Below, in pieces: positions 26,564 through 35,362 of a DNA stretch of 42,960 nucleotides; the first letter of the stretch is position 1, and every line of letters begins with the position of its first letter. The stretch is taken from assembly GCA_903893625.1 (NCBI GenBank), contig CAITND010000013.1:1-42960 (forward strand), written 5' to 3'. The notes beneath the pieces were generated by a model that saw nothing but the letters and a program-made list of their open reading frames with translations, was not told the DNA's origin and searched no databases. This stretch comes from an uncultured Oscillatoriales cyanobacterium. Lineage in GTDB: Bacteria; Cyanobacteriota; Cyanobacteriia; Cyanobacteriales; Microcoleaceae. The position numbers and the translations under genes were made by a program.

Positions 26564-28258
26564 TTATTGCTGACTATTTTTTAACTTTAAATTGACTCGA
26601 TTTCGATGAATAACTGCTTCGGCAGAATTAGGTTGCATTTCCAATGCTACACCATAAGAACGGTTAGCATCTTGATAGCAATTCATCTGTTCAAAGGTCA
26701 TGCCTCGACGAATCCAAGCCTGATAATGATCGGGTTTTCTTTGAATAATTTTATCATAAACGCTTAAGGCATCTTGATAGCGTTGGGCGGATTCTAAGGC
26801 AAATCCCCATTGGAACCAAGTCGCATAGGAATCCGGCCAAATTTTCACCGCTTGATGAAAAGCTTCTGCTGCTTCTGAATACTTTTGAACCGCTTCTAAG
26901 GTTTTCCCTAAATGTACCCAGGCTTCAAAATTATCGGGTTGCACTCTAATCACTTTTTTATAAGCAATAATCGCCTCATCATAGCGTTCTAATTTTTCTA
27001 AAGCTTCTCCTCTTTGTAATCCGGCTTTTGTGGCTAAATTTGTATCTTCTGTGGTCATTTGTACCACTTTATCATAGGCAATTAAGGCTTCTTCAAATCG
27101 ATCTATTTTTTCTAAAGTTTCTCCTCGACAATTCCAAGCATCCATGAAATCCGGTTGAATTTGCAAGGCATTATCGTATGCGATAATTGCTTCTTGATAT
27201 TGTCCTAACTCACATAAACATTTTCCTCGACCTAACCAAGCTTCGGGAAAATTAGAGTTTAATTGAGTGGCTTTATCAAAAGAGGCGATCGCGGCTTGAT
27301 ATTGTTTTAATTCCAATAAAGTTTGAGCGCGACTAATCCAAATTGCGGCTAAATCTGGATTCATTTGCAAGGCTTGATTTAAACAATTTAAAGCAGCTTG
27401 ATGTTGTTGACTATTTAACAACGCCATACCTTTATAAAACCAGACTTCATAATCCTGCGGTTGCAGTTGAATTACCGTATCATAGGAGGTAATTGCTTCT
27501 GCATATCGCCGGATTTTTTGTAAGGCAATTCCTCGATTAAACCAGGCTTGATAACTTTTGGGTTGCAGTTGAATAGCTTGATCATAAGAGGCGATCGCAT
27601 CGGCATATTTTTGTTGACTTAACAACATTTCACCCCGATTAAACCAGGCTTCATAATTTGCAGGTTGTAATTGAATTGAACGATCATAAGATGCCACCGC
27701 ATCGGTATAACGTTCTTCATTCATTAAGGCATTACCTTGGTGATACCAAATCGCCGAAACATTCGGTTTAATTTCAATTGCCCGTTTATAAGATGCCGAT
27801 GCTGCTTTATATTGTAATAACGTTTCTAATGCTAAACCTCGTTCATACCAGGCTTCAAAATTTTCAGGTTCAATTGTAATGGCTTTATCAAAAGATGCAA
27901 CCGCTTCTTCAAATCGTTCTAATTTGGCTAAAGCAATGCCTCGAAATGTCCAAGCCCAATAATCTTCTGGTTTAATTTTAATTGCCCGATCATAAGAAGC
28001 TAAGGCATCTTTATATTGTTTTAATTTGCGTAAACTATTACCCCGTCGTAACCAGGCGGAATACCAATTAGGTTTATAATTAACGGCTTGATCATAACGT
28101 TGAAAGGCAAATTCATAGCGTCCTAATTTATAGAAGCGATTGCCTTGATTATATTCAGGCCAAGCTTTAAAAATGCCTAAAAATCCTAACCCATAAACGG
28201 GGGGAGTTGGTGGGGTGGTTTCCACAGGAAACAGGGAGGAGGTTAATTCTTCCGACAT
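26564..28258 (-). CDS. tetratricopeptide-repeat (TPR) protein
   Basis: A 564-residue protein made of about 15 consecutive 34-residue TPR units after a 35-residue leader; the pattern W-x2-G-x2-L-x7-Y-x2-A-x3-Y-x3-A recurs from residue 35 to 555. One unit (near residue 405) carries a two-residue extension. No signal peptide or catalytic domain is visible, so it is a cytoplasmic scaffold forming a superhelix for protein-protein contact. The partner is unknown. It is monocistronic on the minus strand. TPR proteins of this kind are frequent in filamentous cyanobacteria. Confidence 0.9.
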   Translation of the reverse strand: MSEELTSSLFPVETTPPTPPVYGLGFLGIFKAWPEYNQGNRFYKLGRYEFAFQRYDQAVNYKPNWYSAWLRRGNSLRKLKQYKDALASYDRAIKIKPEDYWAWTFRGIALAKLERFEEAVASFDKAITIEPENFEAWYERGLALETLLQYKAASASYKRAIEIKPNVSAIWYHQGNALMNEERYTDAVASYDRSIQLQPANYEAWFNRGEMLLSQQKYADAIASYDQAIQLQPKSYQAWFNRGIALQKIRRYAEAITSYDTVIQLQPQDYEVWFYKGMALLNSQQHQAALNCLNQALQMNPDLAAIWISRAQTLLELKQYQAAIASFDKATQLNSNFPEAWLGRGKCLCELGQYQEAIIAYDNALQIQPDFMDAWNCRGETLEKIDRFEEALIAYDKVVQMTTEDTNLATKAGLQRGEALEKLERYDEAIIAYKKVIRVQPDNFEAWVHLGKTLEAVQKYSEAAEAFHQAVKIWPDSYATWFQWGFALESAQRYQDALSVYDKIIQRKPDHYQAWIRRGMTFEQMNCYQDANRSYGVALEMQPNSAEAVIHRNRVNLKLKNSQQ

Positions 28259-28398
28259 GGGATGGTTGACTCCTGACCATTGAGTGCTAATAGTTCAATT
28301 CTACTAGGATTGTCGTTTTAATGTGGCTGTATTGGCAAAGTTTATCCATTTCAACCTTAGAAAACAGCTTAACACCTCAACGGTCAACAACCACAGTT

Positions 28399-28752
28399 TT
28401 ATTTTTCAACTAACCATTGACCGGAAAAAATACTTTTAACCGCTAGAGAAATACGCTGTAAATCTTCTTGTAATAAGGGCGGCCATTCCACACCTCGGTT
28501 ACGACCATCGGCAAATTGTTCCTGACTTTCTATGACTAATTGATGTAAGGCAAATACTAAAATTTTTTCAAAGTTTGAATTATCTTTTAAGGTATCATAA
28601 GCAATTTTTAATGATAATAAAATAGATGTGACTTGACCAGGGATAGGGGGTTGGCCTTGTTTCAAACGAATTAAAAACGCATCGGGGTTTTTTTGTGTTT
28701 CTAATGCCATGCCTTGATCAATTAAAAAATTATAGGCTGTTTTGTAGTCCAT
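28399..28752 (-). CDS. conserved cyanobacterial hypothetical protein
   Basis: A 117-residue, probably helical, cytoplasmic protein. It resembles a small family conserved across cyanobacteria (start MDYKTAYNFLIDQG, middle GQPPIPGQVTSILLSLK, end GVEWPPLLQEDLQRI then VKSIFSG). No catalytic motif, signal peptide or membrane segment is seen. It lies 140 bp before the TPR gene in the same direction and is followed upstream by a hairpin (28779-28797). Function unknown. Confidence 0.8.
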   Translation of the reverse strand: MDYKTAYNFLIDQGMALETQKNPDAFLIRLKQGQPPIPGQVTSILLSLKIAYDTLKDNSNFEKILVFALHQLVIESQEQFADGRNRGVEWPPLLQEDLQRISLAVKSIFSGQWLVEK

Positions 28753-28778
28753 TGTAATTAATTTGTTAAGTTTCTAAA

Positions 28779-28797
28779 GGGCGAGGAGACCTCGCCC
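28779..28797. terminator. strong hairpin between the SDR-dioxygenase gene and the small hypothetical
   Basis: GGGCGAGG (28779-28786) pairs with CCTCGCCC (28790-28797) around a 3-base loop, a perfect 8-bp GC-rich stem. There is no clear T run in the minus direction. It may serve as a terminator or mRNA end after the 28832-30418 gene, and belongs to a GC-rich repeat style seen elsewhere in the window. Confidence 0.4.
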
Positions 28798-28831
28798 CTA
28801 CTAGGATAAAATATTATACTTGATAAAATGA

Positions 28832-30418
28832 TTATAAAAACAGAATCGGGGATTGCAGGTGAGAACTATAACTTCCGCAGACTTTTACGGTTGATTCGGC
28901 AAGACGCAGCGTTAAAGACAAACGAACTTGACCGCTAATATTACAAATAGAACGATGAATTAAATCATCGGTAAAAAAGATAAATTCTCCGGGTTTTAAA
29001 CTCACAGGTAAGGCATATTTTTCAACTTCTTCTTTAACGTCAAAGAAAGGATTTCCACTAAAGGGGTCATTCATTTTTACAGGACAATAAGGGTTATATT
29101 TTTCGGGTAAATATTGAAATCCATTTCCGGCATTCACTTCGGTTAAAGCTATATAAACATGAAGGGTTTTACCAGTTTTTGTTAATAACTGAGGATATCG
29201 ATCTTGATGCCAAAGGGGAATTAATTGCTTGGCGGGATAATTAGCCCATAATTCTGAACGCCAAAGAAAGGGCGATTCTCCTAAATATTCCCTGGCTTTT
29301 TCTAGTAAATATTGATTTTGACATAGTTCTAAAATTACGGGGGAATCTAGGTGTCTTTCCATATTAAATTGTCGTTTATACCATTGAATTAGAAGTAACA
29401 TTAATGATCCAAAATCTCCTTTTTTTATAAATTGATAACTATTATAAAATACATGAATTGGAGAATGGGGTAAAACCGTAGTAAAAATATGTTTTTGAAT
29501 GTCTTGTAGTTCGGTTTCGGTTAAATTTAAAGAATAGGGCCCCCAGATGCCATCCTCTTGATTATAGATAGTTGGGGTTTGGGAAATGGGGTTAGATAAT
29601 CCTGTCCAGAATAAACTTTTTTGCCATAATTCTTGAGCTAAATTATCATTTTGTGCTAGATTAGTTAAGGGGATCTGTTGAAAATTTCTATTTAAAAATA
29701 GACCATTAATCAAACAATATTCGGGGTTAGTTAAAAATTTAATAATATTACGACTAATGGTTTGAGGAGAATTTCCAATATGGAAAACCCGGCTTAAACG
29801 ATGGGATAGACTAATATTAGATTGAACAAAACCTGGATGCAAGGCATTAATTCTTACGGAGGTTTGATTTAAGTCATTTTGCAGAAGATACCGCATTAAT
29901 AGCAATAAACAAACTTTAGAATCAGCATATAATTTGAGGAAGTTAAAGGAGGTTTTTTGTATCCATAATTTCCAAGCTAGATTCTTTGACCATAAAGCTA
30001 GATCAGAAGCTATAAATAAAATTTGACTTGCTTCTGATGCTTTGAGTTTATCTAAGAGTAAATAAGTCAGTAAAAAATGTCCTAAATAATTGGTTCCCCA
30101 AATTAATTCAAACCCTTCTTTTGTGGTTCCAGATTGATTAAAAATTCCGGCATTATTAATTAATAAATTCAAAGGGAGTTGACGTTGATCAAATAAATCA
30201 ACACAGGAACGAATTGACTCTAAAGAAGCTAAATCTAGGGGTAAAAATTCGACTTTTCCCTGATTAGTTTGGGTTTGAATATAATCAATCGCTTGATAAG
30301 ATTTGAGTTCAGAACGACAAGCAATAAACACATGATTTCCCTGTTTTGCTAGTTCTAATGCTGTCATTAAACCAATTCCAGAACTTCCCCCTGTAATTAG
30401 ACAAACTTGTTGTTTCAT
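28832..30418 (-). CDS. fusion of a short-chain dehydrogenase and a PhyH-like Fe(II)/2-oxoglutarate dioxygenase
   Basis: A 528-residue protein with two enzyme domains. Residues 1-260 are a short-chain dehydrogenase/reductase of the retinol-dehydrogenase-like group: TGGSSGIG (9-16, NAD(P) binding), NNAG (88-91), S138 and the catalytic Y164-x3-K168. Residues about 300-510 resemble phytanoyl-CoA dioxygenases: the HxD iron ligands H404 and D406 (LWHQDRYPQ), the following LHVYIALTEVNAGNGFQYLP strand pair, the distal His H488 (DDLIHRS) and R499 that would bind 2-oxoglutarate. Both active sites look complete, suggesting oxidation of a substrate by hydroxylation and then alcohol/ketone conversion or the reverse. 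The substrate is not evident; a lipid, pigment or natural-product intermediate is possible. I do not recall this domain order as a described enzyme. The gene is monocistronic. Confidence 0.8.
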   Translation of the reverse strand: MKQQVCLITGGSSGIGLMTALELAKQGNHVFIACRSELKSYQAIDYIQTQTNQGKVEFLPLDLASLESIRSCVDLFDQRQLPLNLLINNAGIFNQSGTTKEGFELIWGTNYLGHFLLTYLLLDKLKASEASQILFIASDLALWSKNLAWKLWIQKTSFNFLKLYADSKVCLLLLMRYLLQNDLNQTSVRINALHPGFVQSNISLSHRLSRVFHIGNSPQTISRNIIKFLTNPEYCLINGLFLNRNFQQIPLTNLAQNDNLAQELWQKSLFWTGLSNPISQTPTIYNQEDGIWGPYSLNLTETELQDIQKHIFTTVLPHSPIHVFYNSYQFIKKGDFGSLMLLLIQWYKRQFNMERHLDSPVILELCQNQYLLEKAREYLGESPFLWRSELWANYPAKQLIPLWHQDRYPQLLTKTGKTLHVYIALTEVNAGNGFQYLPEKYNPYCPVKMNDPFSGNPFFDVKEEVEKYALPVSLKPGEFIFFTDDLIHRSICNISGQVRLSLTLRLAESTVKVCGSYSSHLQSPILFL

Positions 30419-30446
30419 ATCAACTCTGATTAAATAAAAATGCTCT

Positions 30447-30476
30447 TGTAGAGACGCGCCGTGGCACGTCTCTACA
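30447..30476. repeat. 30-bp near-perfect palindrome, dispersed family
   Basis: TGTAGAGACGCGCC (30447-30460) pairs with the following GTGGCACGTCTCTACA half with few mismatches. It is related to the perfect palindrome at 14095-14114. It lies between the guaA stop and the upstream end of the SDR-dioxygenase gene and may act as guaA's terminator. Confidence 0.75.
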
Positions 30477-30496
30477 TGGTTTATGGCAGGTTTATC

Positions 30497-32116
30497 CTAT
30501 TCCCATTCAATCGTTCCAGGGGGTTTAGATGTAATATCATAAACCACTCGATTCACGCCGCAAACTTCATTAACAATCCGATTAGAAATTAATTCTAATA
30601 AATCATAAGAAACCCGTGACCAATCAGCCGTCATCCCATCTTCACTACTTACAAATCGCAATACAATGGGATAGGCATAAGTGCGATGATCTCCCATTAC
30701 ACCCACACTTCGCACCGGAAGTAACACCGCAAAAGCTTGCCAAAAATCGTGATAAACTCCTTGTTTATTGATTTCTTCCCGAACAATTAAATCCGCATCT
30801 CGGAGAATATTTAACTTTTCAGCCGTGACTTCTCCTAATATCCGAATCGCTAAACCTGGGCCAGGAAAAGGATGGCGGCGGACAATTTCTTCGGGTAAAC
30901 CAATCGAACGCCCTACTTTTCTGACTTCATCTTTAAATAGTTTTCGCAGAGGTTCTACTAATTTAAACCGTAAATCCTTGGGTAATCCCCCAACATTATG
31001 ATGGCTTTTAATTTTAACCGCAACTCGTTCTCCACTTTTCGGGTCAACATTAGTATCTGCGGACTCAATGACATCAGGATATAATGTTCCTTGGGCTAAA
31101 TAATCGAAGGGGCCTAAACGGACAGATTCTTCTTCAAAAACCCGAATAAATTCCCGACCAATTAGTTTACGTTTTTCTTCGGGGTCAGTAATCCCTTCTA
31201 GTTGTTTTAAGAAGCGTTCCCGCGCATTAACATATTGAACCGGAATATGAAATTGTTCATGAAATAATTTTACTAATCGTTCCGGTTCCAATTTCCGCAT
31301 AAACCCTTGGTCAATAAACATACAAGTTAAATTATCACCAATGGCACGGTGTAGCAAAAATGCTAAGGTTGAAGAATCAACTCCACCAGAAAGTGCTAAT
31401 AAAACCCGTTTATCACCGACTCTAGCGCGAATTTCTCGAATGGATTCTTCTACAAAAGCTTCCATTGTCCAAGTCGGTTGACAGCGACAAATATGATAAA
31501 TAAAATTGCGAATTAAGGCTTGACCGCCAATGGAATGAACGACTTCGGGATGGAATTGTACCCCATACAATTTTCTCTCATGGTTAGCAATAGCGGCGCA
31601 ATGCGTGTTATCGGTATGGGCTAAAATTTCAAATCCAGGGGGTAATGTAGTACAGGAGTCGGCGTGACTCATCCACATGGTTGCGCCCTGTTCTACATTG
31701 GTCAGTAAGTCGGTGGGGTCATCAATCTGTAAGGATGCTTTACCGTATTCCGCCCGTTTAGCCCGTTCTACGCCACCGCCTAACTGTTTCACCATTAACT
31801 GCATTCCATAACAAACCCCTAAAATGGGAATGTTCAACTCCCACAGTTTGGGATCACATTCTGGCGCTCCTTCATCATAAACAGAATTAGGGCCACCGGA
31901 GAGGATAATGCCTTTGGGGTTCAGTGCTTGTAGTTGTTCGGCGGTTGTCCGATAGGAAATCACTTCAGAATAAACTTCAGTTTCCCGAATGCGACGGGCG
32001 ATTAATTCGGAATATTGGGAACCAAAATCGAGAATAACAACCATTTGTCGGTTCAATTTTTCAACGGTCGTATCAGTATTTTGGTCTTGAGTTGGCGTTT
32101 GAGTCTGGGGAGACAT
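30497..32116 (-). CDS. guaA: GMP synthase (glutamine-hydrolysing)
   Basis: A 539-residue two-domain enzyme converting XMP, glutamine and ATP to GMP. The N-terminal class I glutamine amidotransferase has the nucleophile Cys in GVCYGMQL, with the His and Glu in GVQFHPEV. The ATP pyrophosphatase domain starts with the P-loop LSGGVDSS, and the C-terminal dimerisation domain ends in the usual [11 protein letters not shown] roughly 22-residue N-terminal extension, rich in Thr and Gln, precedes [11 protein letters not shown]. Length and motifs are normal. It is a single-gene unit. Confidence 0.97.
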   Translation of the reverse strand: MSPQTQTPTQDQNTDTTVEKLNRQMVVILDFGSQYSELIARRIRETEVYSEVISYRTTAEQLQALNPKGIILSGGPNSVYDEGAPECDPKLWELNIPILGVCYGMQLMVKQLGGGVERAKRAEYGKASLQIDDPTDLLTNVEQGATMWMSHADSCTTLPPGFEILAHTDNTHCAAIANHERKLYGVQFHPEVVHSIGGQALIRNFIYHICRCQPTWTMEAFVEESIREIRARVGDKRVLLALSGGVDSSTLAFLLHRAIGDNLTCMFIDQGFMRKLEPERLVKLFHEQFHIPVQYVNARERFLKQLEGITDPEEKRKLIGREFIRVFEEESVRLGPFDYLAQGTLYPDVIESADTNVDPKSGERVAVKIKSHHNVGGLPKDLRFKLVEPLRKLFKDEVRKVGRSIGLPEEIVRRHPFPGPGLAIRILGEVTAEKLNILRDADLIVREEINKQGVYHDFWQAFAVLLPVRSVGVMGDHRTYAYPIVLRFVSSEDGMTADWSRVSYDLLELISNRIVNEVCGVNRVVYDITSKPPGTIEWE

Positions 32117-32300
32117 ATTGAGTTTAGGGTAAGGGATAAAAATTCAAAGGTTAACAATTATAAAACTCAGACCCCCTCTAATCCCACTGCGGAGAATAAT
32201 AGAGGAGGTTGTGATTACAGGTTTAGAAATCCTGAATTAGCAGTTATGGGTCACGATGGACAAATCTTGACAACAGCCTTCAAGAGTGATTCTGATTAGA
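32117..32300. other. upstream region of guaA
   Basis: About 185 bp between the guaA start and the mobile element. It should hold the guaA promoter, but no convincing -35/-10 pair or gene was seen. Confidence 0.35.
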
Positions 32301-32691
32301 TTGACACTCCCCAGCCTGAAGGCATGGGGATTCTAGGTTCAACGAAACCACTTAATCAAAGTACCTTGCAGTGCTTTAACCAGAGGTGGGATTCTCCCCA
32401 AGCGTAAATTCGGATATGCCCTATCCTATTCGCATTGCTGCGAGTTCTTTTTGACTTGAAACAAATTTGTTTCAAAAAACTGGTTGTCTAGCTCCCACGA
32501 ATCTTTTACCCACTGCTGGGGGAAACTAGAACTGTGCAGTAGAACCCTATAGATTCAATTGTCAAGGTTCAGCGTTTTGCCGTTAGGCGACTAGGTTTTT
32601 AGACAGGTTGTTCACCTTTCCTGTTACCGGAAATGGTAGCACAATTAGATTTGAACTGAAAACCTAATATAAAGCCTAACTAGAAGTTAGG
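32301..32691 (-). mobile_element. non-autonomous IS200/IS605-derived element (MITE-like)
   Basis: The right end is at 32301: reverse-complemented it ends in GGGGAGTGTCAA with a hairpin (CCCCAGCC/GGCaTGGGG, 32308-32330) preceded by TnpB-tail-like codons, closely matching the relic at 957-1011. The other end has a subterminal hairpin, CCTAAC-TAGAA-GTTAGG (32675-32691). Between them there are about 390 bp without an open frame. The element therefore appears to keep both ends but no transposase or TnpB gene, so it would depend on enzymes from relatives. It lies flush against the cbiD stop codon. Confidence 0.6.
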
Positions 32692-32694
32692 GGT

Positions 32695-33861
32695 TTAAAA
32701 CCCATTTTTCTGATAACAAATTTGCTCTAAAAGTGCATCAGCGATTTCACTTTTAATGATAATTTTACGCTTCCGGTCGAACATTAGGGAAGCTACCTTG
32801 ACATTTTTTTCGCATTGGGTATAAATATAAGCCTGGGATCGGTGATCAATAGCTGTTGCGATCGCTCCATACACCCGATCTACCCAATTTTCTCCCGCTA
32901 TTGCATCTAATTCCCGCAGGTATTGTAAACCATCTTCAGCCGTGGAACTGTAGAAAATTTGTTGTAGATCGGGGGTAGGTAGTCCCACAATTGCACAATG
33001 GGCGGTTAAAATTTCTAATCGGGCATCTGCAAGATAATGATGGGTGTGAAAAATTCCTCCGGCTAATTTGATTAATTTGCCATGATAACCTAACAATAAA
33101 ATTGAGTTAACTCCGGCTAGGGCGGCTGAAACTAACATGGGCCCTAACCAATTGGCTGTTTTAATAATTTGTTGGGGTGAAATCCCTATTTTTTCAGCAA
33201 AGTCTAATCCATTTTCACCCACACAAAAGACTAAACAATCAAATTCTTGGGCTTTTTCTTGTAATTGGGTTTGATATTGTTCCAATTGTTCAGGAACAGT
33301 TAAAGCTTGAGAAATTCCTGTTGTTCCGAGTAAAGATAATCCTTCAACAATTCCAAACGCAGCGTTAGAGGTTCGGGTTGCTAATTGTTTGCCTTCGGGT
33401 AAAATAAAGGTAATTAAAATCCGTTCGTTGGGTTGTAATAGTTTCTCAAGATTCGCTAATAATAATAATTTAGCATAACGATAAATTGCTGTTTTTCCGG
33501 TGTTTTCATCATAGCCAATTCCTTCTCCTCCTTGAATATAAATAGCATCAGAAAGTTGATCCCCCCTAGTCCCAGGGGTGGGCACATTTTTTAGCCATTC
33601 CACCATCGCCCAAATCGGAGTATTTCGAGTTAAATCTAAATTATCCCCCGGTTCAGAACGGGTAATTGCTAAAGCAGAATCTTCTGTTAAAATTGCGATT
33701 TGTTCGATTGAAATATTCACGATTTCCGCAGGTTCAATTAAATCAATAGATACCTGTTGAATGGACTGATTTCTATTTTGTAAATATTGCAAAGCCGCCA
33801 CAGCCGCCGCACAAGCAAAAACAGGAAGAGTATATCCAGAACGAGGTTGATTTGTTGTCAT
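32695..33861 (-). CDS. cbiD: cobalt-precorrin-5B (C1)-methyltransferase CbiD
   Basis: With ATG 33861 the protein has 388 residues. SGYTLPVFACAAAVAAL at the start, IQGGEGIGYD near residue 110 and LPEGKQLATRTSNAAFGIVEG in the centre are typical of CbiD, the SAM-dependent C1 methylase of the anaerobic (early-cobalt) cobalamin route that cyanobacteria use for pseudocobalamin. The frame continues 13 codons further to a TTG at 33900, but the ATG gives the family's usual N-terminus and is preferred. Its stop lies within 4 bp of the mobile element at 32301-32691, so the last residues could have been altered by the insertion. No other cob/cbi gene is nearby. It is divergent from the FAD oxidase gene, with a shared 100-bp promoter region. 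Confidence 0.9.
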   Translation of the reverse strand: MTTNQPRSGYTLPVFACAAAVAALQYLQNRNQSIQQVSIDLIEPAEIVNISIEQIAILTEDSALAITRSEPGDNLDLTRNTPIWAMVEWLKNVPTPGTRGDQLSDAIYIQGGEGIGYDENTGKTAIYRYAKLLLLANLEKLLQPNERILITFILPEGKQLATRTSNAAFGIVEGLSLLGTTGISQALTVPEQLEQYQTQLQEKAQEFDCLVFCVGENGLDFAEKIGISPQQIIKTANWLGPMLVSAALAGVNSILLLGYHGKLIKLAGGIFHTHHYLADARLEILTAHCAIVGLPTPDLQQIFYSSTAEDGLQYLRELDAIAGENWVDRVYGAIATAIDHRSQAYIYTQCEKNVKVASLMFDRKRKIIIKSEIADALLEQICYQKNGF

Positions 33862-33966
33862 ATTGGAGTCATTAACCTCAGATTTTAAGATTTTGGACAA
33901 TTTTGAGTTAGCCTCTCGAAAAATCAGTTATCCTAGACTAAAAACGGATTACCCTTAAGCATAACC

Positions 33967-35319
33967 ATGATTGATATCAACTGGGATACCTTTTGTTCTG
34001 AACTGTTGGGGATTGAAACTATTCGGGATCAAACCCAAGTGATGAAACTTTCCCAAGACTATTATCATTTTAGCCCAATTTTGCAACCGTTACTCCAGGA
34101 TAAAACCGGAGATATTGTGGTGCGTCCCGCAACAGAAGCCGAAATTTTACAAGTGGCTAAACTTTGTGTTAAATATAAAGTTCCGCTTACGGTTCGGGGT
34201 GCGGGAACGGGAAATTATGGACAGTGTATTCCCTTAGAAGGAGGGGTGATTTTAGATATTTCTAAATTGAATACTATTAAATGGATAAAACCGGGGTTAG
34301 CTTGTGTCGAACCTGGGGTTAAATTAGCAGCATTTGATAAACAAGCCAGGGAAATTGGATGGGAATTACGCATGGTTCCTTCTACCTATCGGACAGCAAC
34401 TATTGGCGGATTTATTGAGGGGGGAAGTGGCGGAATTGGTTCGATTACCTATGGACAATTACGCGATCGCGGTAACTTACAAGCAGCACGAGTTATCACA
34501 ATGGAAGATGAACCTGGGATTATTGAATTAAGAGGCGATGATGTGCAAAAAGTCAATCATGCCTATGGTACAAATGGGATTATTACGGAGTTAGAAATTC
34601 CCTTAGCTCCTGCCTATCCTTGGTCAGAAATTATTGTCACCTTTGATGATTTTATGACCTCGGCTCGATTTGGTCAAGCCTTAGCCTTATCCGATGGCAT
34701 TATTAAAAAATTAATCTCTGTTTGTGCGTCTCCCATCCCCTCCTATTTTACTGCATTTAAAGATATAATTCTAGCAGAAAAACACGCAGCTTTATTAATG
34801 ATTTCCGAAACCAGTTTAGAACCATTTCAAGAATTAGTTAAAGAATATAAGGGCACAATTTGTTATCAAAAGTCATCCCAAGAAACGGGGAAAGGAACAA
34901 CAATAATAGAATATACTTGGAACCATACCACGTTACACGCCCGAAGTGTTGATCCGTCTATTACCTATTTACAAACCCTGTTACCTACGGATCGAAAATT
35001 GGAATTACTGGAACATCTTTATGATCATTTTGGGGATGAAGTTATGCAGCATTTAGAGTTTGTAAGACTACATGGAGAAATGCACCCGATATCTTTACAA
35101 TTAGTGCGATTTACCACAGAAGAAAGGTTAAATGAAATTATTCGTTATCATGAAGATCGGGGGGCTGTTATTTTTAATCCCCATACTTATATTTTAGAGG
35201 ATGGAGGGATGAAAATGATTAATTTAGAACAATTACAATTTAAACAACAAGTTGATCCTTATGGATTATTAAATCCTGGAAAAATGAAAGCCTGGTTAGA
35301 ACAAGAAAAACATCTCTAA
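33967..35319 (+). CDS. FAD-linked oxidase (FAD_binding_4 type)
   Basis: A 450-residue flavoprotein of the VAO/PCMH fold. The FAD-binding motif RGAGTGNYGQ (about 78-87) and the later TIGGFIEGGSGGIGSITYGQLRD block, which contacts the pyrophosphate, are clear. The C-terminal part ends in GLLNPGKMKAWLE, the usual FAD-oxidase closing motif (as in glycolate oxidase GlcD-like proteins). Substrate unknown; D-2-hydroxyacids are a plausible guess. No Fe-S partner gene (GlcF-like) is adjacent. Cytoplasmic, no signal peptide. Transcribed divergently from cbiD. Confidence 0.85.
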   Translation: MIDINWDTFCSELLGIETIRDQTQVMKLSQDYYHFSPILQPLLQDKTGDIVVRPATEAEILQVAKLCVKYKVPLTVRGAGTGNYGQCIPLEGGVILDISKLNTIKWIKPGLACVEPGVKLAAFDKQAREIGWELRMVPSTYRTATIGGFIEGGSGGIGSITYGQLRDRGNLQAARVITMEDEPGIIELRGDDVQKVNHAYGTNGIITELEIPLAPAYPWSEIIVTFDDFMTSARFGQALALSDGIIKKLISVCASPIPSYFTAFKDIILAEKHAALLMISETSLEPFQELVKEYKGTICYQKSSQETGKGTTIIEYTWNHTTLHARSVDPSITYLQTLLPTDRKLELLEHLYDHFGDEVMQHLEFVRLHGEMHPISLQLVRFTTEERLNEIIRYHEDRGAVIFNPHTYILEDGGMKMINLEQLQFKQQVDPYGLLNPGKMKAWLEQEKHL

Positions 35320-35362
35320 CCGTACCTAAATTGAAGACTTGATTGAAACTAGGCTGAATAGC

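Noticed and set aside
33862-33900. TTG-started extension of cbiD
   Set aside because: Thirteen extra residues have no family support, and the ATG at 33861 leads directly into the conserved SGYTLPVFAC start.
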